Assembly: GCA_002382605.1 (NCBI GenBank)
Contig: DFYG01000102.1
Location: forward strand, 22,233-28,037
Length of the DNA: 5,805 bases
Reading direction: 5' to 3'
From: Synergistaceae bacterium UBA4088
Lineage (GTDB): Bacteria > Synergistota > Synergistia > Synergistales > Thermovirgaceae
The first letter of the stretch is position 1, and each line of letters begins with the position of its first letter. Shown in pieces: positions 1 through 5,274 of the stretch. A program made the position numbers and the translations under genes. The notes under the pieces are model-generated. The model made no database searches. It was not told the origin of the DNA and was given only the letters and a program-made list of their open reading frames with translations.

Positions 1-786
1 AGATCTGGCGGCGCCTTTAAAAAGGACCGCAACTCCCGCCCCGACTATCAACCCTATTCCAAGACTGTTCCGGAAAGCCGCTGCCGTTGAAGCATCGGCA
101 AACCATCCGGCCGAAATACCTGCAGGAACCATGATCCAGTGGGCAATAATCGCGCCGCCAGCCCAGGTTCCCATATAAAGAGGACCAATAATGAAACCGA
201 TGCCTAATGCCATGGGCGAGAGCCAAATGCTGAATAGAGGGCCTTTCCCGAGGACGGCAGGTATCAAACCGGCTCCATCCCGGAGATATGCGATCAAACC
301 GGCAAAACCGCAGGAGGCGAACAGAGTCCCTGCCTTCCCCCCTCCCTGGTCTCCAGCCTGAAGTGTCCGGGCGGCAGCTACCCCCATGGGGAAAGGGAGG
401 TCAAGTTCTACTACAAAATGTTTTCTGATAAGCCCGGTAAAAGCAACCCCAAGCGATGCCCCTACGACTGCGGCGACTGCCACTGTACCCGGCCCCATCA
501 GGGAACCCGGGTTCGCCATCCAGACTCCCGGAATGGTAAAAGCCAATCCACCTGCGACAAGACCTCCGGCAGACATACCTGTGTGCGCCACATTGATCTC
601 GCGAAGTGATGCACCGAAAGGTTTCAGGATCGCCATGGAAAGGACCGCTACGAATATAGTGGGCCAGGGAAGGGCACCCATCCTCAGCGCAACGTAGGAA
701 CTGCTGCCCGCGATCAATACCGACCCGGCGGCCGCAAGCATCAGTGATCTGAAAGTAAGTTCCGGGATGGAACCTGGCAATTTCAT
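1..786 (-). CDS. OPT-family oligopeptide (or metal-chelate) transporter, N-terminal part
   Basis: An uninterrupted minus-strand frame of 262 codons runs from ATG at 786 off the left edge, so the C-terminal part is missing; bacterial OPT proteins are usually about 550-650 residues. A purine-rich AGGAG stretch lies about 10 nt before the ATG. The opening IPELTFRSLMLAAAG resembles the usual OPT start. Further OPT-like stretches are EINVAHTGMSAGG (residues 63-75), LPFPMG (130-135, where the family commonly has LPFP followed by a small or acidic residue and Gly), QAGDQGG after it, and SPMALGIGFIIGP (about 190-202). The rest is mostly hydrophobic segments broken by Gly/Pro, as expected of a polytopic inner-membrane protein. 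Family members take up oligopeptides or metal chelates using an ion gradient. Substrate cannot be read from sequence. The gene is divergent from the small membrane-protein gene at 891. Family call is firm; substrate is open. Confidence 0.88.
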   Translation of the reverse strand, partial: MKLPGSIPELTFRSLMLAAAGSVLIAGSSSYVALRMGALPWPTIFVAVLSMAILKPFGASLREINVAHTGMSAGGLVAGGLAFTIPGVWMANPGSLMGPGTVAVAAVVGASLGVAFTGLIRKHFVVELDLPFPMGVAAARTLQAGDQGGGKAGTLFASCGFAGLIAYLRDGAGLIPAVLGKGPLFSIWLSPMALGIGFIIGPLYMGTWAGGAIIAHWIMVPAGISAGWFADASTAAAFRNSLGIGLIVGAGVAVLFKGAARS

Positions 787-833
787 GGGATCGATCTCTC
801 CTTTTCTGTTTCGATGTTACACTATTAGCGTAA

Positions 834-847
834 GGTCCGATCAGACC
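834..847. promoter_or_regulatory. Operator-like palindrome in divergent intergenic region
   Basis: GGTCCGATCAGACC is a 14-bp inverted repeat with one mismatched pair. It lies between the divergent starts at 786 (minus) and 891 (plus), where a regulator of either gene could bind. No convincing -35/-10 pair is visible on either strand in the 104-bp gap; weak AT-rich candidates exist around 820-830 and 848-853. No known operator family is recognised. Confidence 0.25.
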
Positions 848-890
848 ATATCACAAAAACCCGGGGAGTTGGCCTGTGGGGAGGGTAATG

Positions 891-1361
891 ATGAAGGGTG
901 CTGGCGCACTTTTTCTCGTAATTGTCATACTGTTTCTTTCGGTCGCCTCAGGGTTGTTCTTCTTCAGATACAGCGACGTTGTAAGGCAGAATGAACAGCT
1001 CGGCGAAAAACTCTCCCTGGCCCTTGTCGAACTGAAGAAAGCCAGGGTTCAGATCCGTTCTGAACCTGGAGGCGAACCCTTCCCCCAGCCGAACTGGAAG
1101 AAGCTCAGTACCAAAACCAGGCCTGAACCCCGTTCCTGGCTTATCGAAAACCTGCTGTCCCGGCAGGACCTCATTCCCTGGGAGGGGATATACGGCGGGA
1201 CGATGAAAATATACGACCCGACCCAGGTCTGGTTCGTAGGGCCCCGATGGTGCCTGACCTGGGTCGAAGACGGACATATCGGCGGTTACATGCTCCTCAG
1301 ATTCGATACCGATGAAGGAGAACCGCGATGGCATCTGCTGGATTCAGAACTATCTGACTAG
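891..1361 (+). CDS. Small membrane-anchored protein with coiled coil, unknown function
   Basis: This 156-residue protein is not recognised. Residues about 4-25 form one strongly hydrophobic segment (uncleaved anchor or signal peptide), followed by Arg-Tyr and an Asp/Glu/Lys/Gln-rich stretch with Leu/Val spacing (about 27-54) that looks like a short coiled coil. A Pro-rich linker leads to a tryptophan-rich C-terminal domain (about 70-156) with the patterns PWEGIYGG and VWFVGPRWCLTW; it is probably beta-rich. With N-in topology the C-terminal domain would be outside the cytoplasm. Start choice: GGGGAGGG at 878-885 serves ATG 891 with a spacer of about 6 nt, whereas ATG 888 and GTG 876 are too close to or overlap it. 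It has its own promoter side facing the OPT gene and ends tail to tail with the HD gene, overlapping it by 4 bp. The SD, anchor and organised domain argue for a real gene over the antisense frame. Confidence 0.75.
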   Translation: MKGAGALFLVIVILFLSVASGLFFFRYSDVVRQNEQLGEKLSLALVELKKARVQIRSEPGGEPFPQPNWKKLSTKTRPEPRSWLIENLLSRQDLIPWEGIYGGTMKIYDPTQVWFVGPRWCLTWVEDGHIGGYMLLRFDTDEGEPRWHLLDSELSD

Positions 1362-1936
1362 TTCCCTTCGCCCAGGCCTATCTCCCTCTCTACGGGTTTG
1401 AGAGATTCTATTACGCCACCGATAAGATCCTCGAGCGGTGTGTCCAGAATGGCAGTTCCTTTTTCGATAACACTCCTGTCTACGCCTCTCGCGAATGCCT
1501 TGTCCTTCCACTTCTTTTTTACGGATTTTACCGTAAGGTCCTGAAGTGACCTCCCCGGCCTGACCAGGGCGACAGCTGTTACAAAACCAGTTAGTTCATC
1601 AAGGGCATAAAGATGCTTTTCCATTTTTGTAATTGGCTCTACATCGGAACATATCCCCCAGCCGTGCGAAAGCACCGCCCTTACGATCTCATCCGGGTAA
1701 CCGGCTTCCTTCAGCCATCCTGCCCCTACGTGAGTATGACGGGATGAGTCGTCTCTGGTGGTCTCCCAGTCAACGTCATGTATAAGCCCTGCCAGCCCCC
1801 AGAGGTCCTCATCTTCATTGTTGATCCTTGCAAAATATTTCATTGCCGCCTCAACTGCAAGGGCATGGCGGATATGGTTTATCTCCTTATTGTGTTCCCG
1901 CAGCATTTTCATAGCGTCGTCTCTTGTCACATTCAT
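1358..1936 (-). CDS. HD-domain phosphohydrolase, COG2316-like
   Basis: This 192-residue protein of the HD superfamily shows the metal-binding set in order: H24 (in HIRHALAVE), H53-D54 (LIHDVDWE), further histidines H67 and H69 (HTHVG), H91 (VLSHGWG) and D113 (LDELTGF). HD enzymes are metal-dependent phosphohydrolases acting on nucleotides, cyclic dinucleotides or phosphate esters; the substrate of this subfamily is not known to me. The conserved tail after the core (TAVALVRPGR, then SVKKKWKDKAFARGV) and the DELTGF motif are typical of the small stand-alone predicted hydrolases of COG2316. Start at ATG 1936 is supported by GGGGAGG at 1945-1951 with an 8-nt spacer. It lies 45 bp after the AAA+/TPR gene on the same strand and is probably co-transcribed with it. 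The stop shares a CTAG with the convergent gene. All metal ligands look intact, so it should be active. Confidence 0.88.
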   Translation of the reverse strand: MNVTRDDAMKMLREHNKEINHIRHALAVEAAMKYFARINNEDEDLWGLAGLIHDVDWETTRDDSSRHTHVGAGWLKEAGYPDEIVRAVLSHGWGICSDVEPITKMEKHLYALDELTGFVTAVALVRPGRSLQDLTVKSVKKKWKDKAFARGVDRSVIEKGTAILDTPLEDLIGGVIESLKPVEREIGLGEGN

Positions 1937-1981
1937 AACGGTAGCCTCCCCGAGGTAGAATTTTCAGGATATCGTTCCGGT

Positions 1982-4612
1982 TCATATAAAGATAAATGGA
2001 TCCAGGATACCGGGATCCACAGGGTCTGCCATCATCTTCCTGAGGCCTCTGTTCTGTGTTATCAGCACCTCAAGTTTACGCGATAGCGGGGGAGAGGAAA
2101 TCTGGATCTGCCCCAGAACCAGTTTTGCCTCCTCGATATTGCCCGTAGCCACTAAAGAAACGCCAAGCGCGAAATAGGAACCGGGATGCCTCAGGACCGC
2201 GGCGCTCCTTTTGAAGCCGTCGCAGGCTGCCGGCCAGTCTCCAAGATGGGCATCGGCCATAGAGAGAAGATACGCAGCCTCTTCCCTGGGTCTCACTAAC
2301 TGCCGCTCCCACAGGAAGGGGCCAAAATCCGCAGTCTGGGCCATTCTCCCGAGCCTTCTGACCTCCTCCCAATCCTTGAGAGACGCCTTCCCCGTACAAA
2401 GAAGGGCCAGAGCCTCAGTTCCCATACCTCTTTCAGGGAGTCCGTCAAGCAGGGCCAGCGAGCCGAGGTCACCGGAAAGTGCAGCAGCCACTCCACGGAC
2501 GAGGTTTGTGTAAGGGTTTGAAAGGCCCCCCCAGTCAAGATTTTTCGCACTGAAAAGATCCTTCCTGGCAATAAATAACCGGGCCAGCCAATAGAGCCTT
2601 GCTATTTCTATTTGATCCGAATCAGAAGAAATCAGAAGAAGGCTTTCCGCATCCTGCCATTTGTCCTCTTCCACAAGGGTTCTTGCAAGCCAGAAGGAAG
2701 CTTCAGGGTTCTCGGACAGATCACCGGACTCATGGAAAAAACGGGCACCCTCGGCGATCCGGCCTGAGGAAACAGCGAAAATCCCCAGTTTCATGGCACA
2801 TAAAGAGCGATCTTCTCCCGAAAGGCCTGCCTCCCAGGCCTTCTGATAAAGGGCTTGGGCCTGTTCCTTTTCGCCCCTTGCCTCCGCTGCTATGGCTAGC
2901 CGGATCCCGGCACCCCCGGTCGTATCCTCTTCAAGGATATCCCTGAAGATCTCCTCGGCACGGTCAGGCTGGCCGATCTTCTCGAAAAGCGAGGCAAGAT
3001 GCCTCCAATCCCCGGTATTTCTCGGCTCCAGCTCAAGTGACATCTCCAGGGAAATTGCAGCATCGGCCATTCGCCCGGCCGATTCATGGATCAGAGACAT
3101 GATCCGGTGCGCAGCTGGATCGTCGGGAATACTTTCTATACATCCGGTAACGACTGCTTCGGCAGGAGAAAGGGCGCGGTCGTCACCTGTCGCGACAAGT
3201 GCCTGGGTGAAAAGCAGACGGGACCTGTCCGGGTCGGCGTATGCGGAAAAAAGCGACCGGCGCAGGAACGAAGAACTCTCCGGCCATGACAACGTTTCGA
3301 ACGGGAGATCACGGAGGATCGATGGTGGGAGACTTGAACCTGCAACCTCCACTCCTCTGAGGAAGGCTTCGGAAGATCCGGCAAAATCACCTGAAAAGAA
3401 CCTGGCGGCAGAGAGAGCAAGAAGAACATCGGGATCCCCCGGATCATTTTGTGAGGCTTCAGCCAGGAGGGAAGAAGCAGCGCTGCTGTCACCCGACCAG
3501 AGCGCGGAAAGGCCCTGATAGAAGGACCCTGTAAACGCAGAGTCCATTTTCGAGAAGACCTCCCATGATCTCTTTCTCTTGCCCGTAATGTAAAGAGCCC
3601 TTCCATAAAGTTCCGCTGTGTCTCTGGATATCGCTCCCTCGATCGGATCGATCACCGATGCCGTGTCGGACCACAGGCCTGCCGCTGCGCATGCGGCCGC
3701 AAAGGCGGATCTTGCAGCCGGATCCGAGGGGGACCGGTACATCTCCCGCCTGGCGTTCTCAAGTGAGACCAGAACATCCGAGCTCTCATCTTCGAAATCC
3801 ACCGCAGTAAGGACCTTCATGTCCCACTGAGTGACCTTTCTTCGGGACTGGAGGCGGGCGGAAAGCCGCGCCTTTGCCTGGTCGAGAAGGTTCCGGACCT
3901 CGCGTGCGTTGCTGAATCCGGGGAGTTGGGAGCGCTCCTTCATGATCTTGAGAAAAACAGCGGCAGCTTCGTCGGAGAGTTCAAGTTTTTCTCCTGCTGC
4001 CAGGAAAATGGCTATATCAACCAGTTCCCTGGGCGAATAATCTGGAAATTCGAGATGATACGGAACTCTGCTCTTCAGCCCGGTCATTACTTCGAACAGC
4101 TTGTCCATCTCCGCCGGGTAACCGGCAAATACCACGATGAGGGCGTCGCGGTAGTCCTCCATCCCCTTCAGGATAACCTCAAGTGCACGCATTCCGGGGT
4201 CGGTGCTTTCGCCGGAACCGAGAAGACTGTATGCCTCGTCGATGAAAAGAACGCCATCGAGCGCGCTCTTCAATGCCTTGTGAGTCTTGATCTCGGTCTC
4301 GCCCGGGGTAGGTCCAATGAGCTTGGCCCTGTCCACCTCGACGACGTCGCCCACGCGAAGGATCCCGTACCTGTGAAAAATATCCCCGATCATCCTTGCG
4401 ACAGTTGTCTTTCCCGTCCCGGGGTTTCCGCGAAAGCAGAAATGAAATGACTGAAGCCGCAGCTCTCCCAGATCTTCACTGCGGCGGTGGCTGTTCAGCC
4501 AGAGCATCGCCTCTATCTTGCGCAGTTCACGCTTGATCGGTTCAAGTCCTACAAGGTCCTCAATACGAAAAAGCTGTTTAGTCATTTTTCTGCCTGAGAT
4601 CTCGATCGCCAA
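1982..4612 (-). CDS. CbxX/CbbX-type AAA+ ATPase with long C-terminal TPR-like solenoid
   Basis: The protein has 876 residues. Residues about 17-270 form a CbxX/CfqX-type AAA+ module: an N-terminal LVGLEPIKREL helix; Walker A GNPGTGKT (62-69); the pore-loop region LIGPTPGET (98-106); Walker B VLFIDEAY (121-128, D125/E126); the family's FAGY sensor-1 region (162-165); an Arg-finger candidate R182 in GLKSRVPYHLEFPDY; and sensor 2 in FSNAREVRN (R237). All ATPase residues are present, but the pore-loop Tyr is replaced (T102). Residues about 285-850 are alpha-helical TPR-like repeats, clearest at about 390-425, 495-640 and 805-840. No signal peptide or membrane span is seen, so it is probably cytoplasmic. 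Start: TTG 4612 has AGAGGTGA 6 nt upstream. ATG 4585, giving 867 residues, is the alternative and loses no domain residue. CbbX remodels Rubisco, but no Rubisco is here, and EccA has the opposite domain order. The client is unknown. Confidence 0.9.
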   Translation of the reverse strand: MAIEISGRKMTKQLFRIEDLVGLEPIKRELRKIEAMLWLNSHRRSEDLGELRLQSFHFCFRGNPGTGKTTVARMIGDIFHRYGILRVGDVVEVDRAKLIGPTPGETEIKTHKALKSALDGVLFIDEAYSLLGSGESTDPGMRALEVILKGMEDYRDALIVVFAGYPAEMDKLFEVMTGLKSRVPYHLEFPDYSPRELVDIAIFLAAGEKLELSDEAAAVFLKIMKERSQLPGFSNAREVRNLLDQAKARLSARLQSRRKVTQWDMKVLTAVDFEDESSDVLVSLENARREMYRSPSDPAARSAFAAACAAAGLWSDTASVIDPIEGAISRDTAELYGRALYITGKRKRSWEVFSKMDSAFTGSFYQGLSALWSGDSSAASSLLAEASQNDPGDPDVLLALSAARFFSGDFAGSSEAFLRGVEVAGSSLPPSILRDLPFETLSWPESSSFLRRSLFSAYADPDRSRLLFTQALVATGDDRALSPAEAVVTGCIESIPDDPAAHRIMSLIHESAGRMADAAISLEMSLELEPRNTGDWRHLASLFEKIGQPDRAEEIFRDILEEDTTGGAGIRLAIAAEARGEKEQAQALYQKAWEAGLSGEDRSLCAMKLGIFAVSSGRIAEGARFFHESGDLSENPEASFWLARTLVEEDKWQDAESLLLISSDSDQIEIARLYWLARLFIARKDLFSAKNLDWGGLSNPYTNLVRGVAAALSGDLGSLALLDGLPERGMGTEALALLCTGKASLKDWEEVRRLGRMAQTADFGPFLWERQLVRPREEAAYLLSMADAHLGDWPAACDGFKRSAAVLRHPGSYFALGVSLVATGNIEEAKLVLGQIQISSPPLSRKLEVLITQNRGLRKMMADPVDPGILDPFIFI
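1997..2019 (-). terminator. Terminator-like hairpin inside the 3' end of the AAA+/TPR gene
   Basis: A perfect 7-bp inverted repeat (TGGATCC / GGATCCA) with a 9-nt loop is followed on the minus strand by a T-rich run, TTTATCTTTAT, just before the TGA. It sits in the last codons of the AAA+/TPR frame, upstream of the HD gene. The stem is short and the T-run interrupted, so at most it would be a partial terminator or a 3'-end stabiliser. It may simply reflect the encoded DPGILDP. Confidence 0.25.
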
Positions 4613-4618
4613 ATCGTG

Positions 4619-4626
4619 TCACCTCT
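4619..4626 (-). promoter_or_regulatory. Shine-Dalgarno of the AAA+/TPR gene, overlapping the dCMP deaminase stop
   Basis: On the minus strand AGAGGTGA occupies these 8 bases and ends 6 nt before TTG 4612. Its last three bases are the TGA stop of the dCMP deaminase gene. Ribosomes finishing the deaminase therefore stop on the next gene's binding site, which supports the TTG start and suggests translational coupling. Confidence 0.65.
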
Positions 4627-5098
4627 CGTTCAGGGATACCGGCCCAATACCTGGCAGGCGGGTTTCCTCTATATCTGCTTCCTCGCGGAGGAGACCGGAA
4701 ATTGCATCGGGGTATGGATTCACGAAGACGATCCGCCGGATACCGGCGTTGATTATCGCCTTTGTGCAGAATGAACACGGTTCGTGGGTACAGTAGATCA
4801 CGGAGCCAGCGGTTGAAGAGCCCATCGCGGCGGCCTGGGCTATGGAGTTCACCTCGGCGTGCGAACCGCGGCATATCTCATGTTTTTCACCGGAGGGAAC
4901 TTCCAGCTTTTCCCGCAGGCAGCCTGTCACCGAGCAATGCGGGATGCCTTTTGGGGCTCCATTGTATCCGGTGCTTACGATCTGACGGTCCCTGACAATA
5001 ACAGCACCAACCTTCCTTCTCAGGCAGGTGCTTCTGGTCGATACAACCGACGCTATGGACATGAAGTACTCGTCCCACCCCGGGCGCTGATCCTCCAT
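4619..5098 (-). CDS. Deoxycytidylate (dCMP) deaminase
   Basis: This 159-residue zinc enzyme deaminates dCMP to dUMP, feeding thymidylate synthesis in the cytoplasm. The cytidine/deoxycytidylate deaminase signature is complete: HAEVN (H80 zinc ligand, E82 proton shuttle) and PCSFC (C108 and C111 zinc ligands). The upstream VGAVIVRDRQIVSTGYNGAPKGIPHC (about 30-55) and the Cys in ICRGSHAE are typical of dCMP deaminases (ComEB-like), and the length matches the family. This separates it from cytidine deaminase, tRNA adenosine deaminase and RibD. The start at ATG 5098 has GAGGTGA at 5105-5111 with a 6-nt spacer, and a perfect TATAAT lies at 5125-5130. It is the first gene of a minus-strand cluster with the AAA+/TPR gene 6 bp downstream and then the HD hydrolase. 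No residue appears degenerate, so it is probably an active housekeeping enzyme. Confidence 0.94.
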   Translation of the reverse strand: MEDQRPGWDEYFMSIASVVSTRSTCLRRKVGAVIVRDRQIVSTGYNGAPKGIPHCSVTGCLREKLEVPSGEKHEICRGSHAEVNSIAQAAAMGSSTAGSVIYCTHEPCSFCTKAIINAGIRRIVFVNPYPDAISGLLREEADIEETRLPGIGPVSLNER

Positions 5099-5124
5099 CG
5101 CACATCACCTCACGTAACCCGATA

Positions 5125-5154
5125 ATTATAATAGCAATTCCAGATCTCTCACCA
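5125..5154 (-). promoter_or_regulatory. Probable sigma-70-type promoter for the dCMP deaminase cluster
   Basis: On the minus strand TATAAT (5130-5125) is a perfect -10 box. A weak -35 candidate, TGGTGA (5154-5149, three of six consensus bases), lies 18 bp upstream. Transcription would begin around 5118, leaving a leader of about 20 nt that holds the GAGGTGA ribosome-binding site. This would drive the dCMP deaminase, AAA+/TPR and HD genes independently of the gene to the right. Confidence 0.5.
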
Positions 5155-5165
5155 TTCACTGTTTT

Positions 5166-5212
5166 CCCTGGAAGGCTTTCGCCTCAAAATACCTCCAGGG
5201 TTTTTGCCTTCC
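5166..5212. other. Stem-loop element with two alternative pairings
   Basis: CCCTGGA (5166-5172 on the plus strand) pairs with TCCAGGG (5194-5200). An inner 4-bp stem (5173-5176 with 5181-5184) has a GAAA tetraloop when read on the minus strand, and there is a 9-nt one-sided bulge. Read on the plus strand the structure is followed by TTTTT (5201-5205), like an intrinsic terminator, though no plus-strand gene precedes it. On the minus strand a second perfect 7-bp pairing (GGAAGGC 5212-5206 with GCCTTCC 5176-5170) competes with the first. It lies between the MetH-activation-like gene and the promoter of the dCMP deaminase. Confidence 0.4.
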
Positions 5213-5274
5213 TTATCAGTGTTGAACGTTCTGGCAAATTTCTTTCCAGAGACCACGTTCCCGAGAGTCTCGAC

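Noticed and set aside
386..697. A plus-strand frame opposite the transporter
   Set aside because: It is Pro/Ala/Thr-rich low-complexity translation antisense to a clear OPT protein that stays open for 262 codons.
948..1334. A 128-codon minus-strand frame opposite the small membrane protein
   Set aside because: It has no recognisable domain; the plus-strand frame has a good SD, a membrane anchor and an ordered layout.
2892..3518. A 208-codon open frame on the plus strand
   Set aside because: It lies wholly antisense to the TPR part of the AAA+/TPR gene, its translation is Ser/Arg/Ala-rich with no domain, and the minus-strand frame has clear family motifs. It is a shadow.
3926..4450. A 174-codon plus-strand frame across the ATPase domain
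   Set aside because: It is antisense to Walker A and B, which are unambiguous on the minus strand, and no family resemblance is seen.
1982..4612. Rubisco activase (CbbX) or ESX secretion (EccA) role for the AAA+ protein
   Set aside because: No Rubisco, Calvin-cycle or ESX gene is present, the domain order differs from EccA, and the pore-loop Tyr is missing. Only the family-level assignment is kept.
4619..5098. A cytidine deaminase, tRNA adenosine deaminase or anti-phage deaminase
   Set aside because: The GYNGAPKGIPHC segment and the spacing to HAE and PCxxC fit dCMP deaminase. There is no fused defence domain or effector.
5155..5199. A possible leader peptide on the minus strand: GGAGG, then TTG and about 12 codons
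   Set aside because: The frame is very short, starts on a rare codon, sits inside the stem-loop and lies upstream of the predicted transcription start, with no regulatory codon run.
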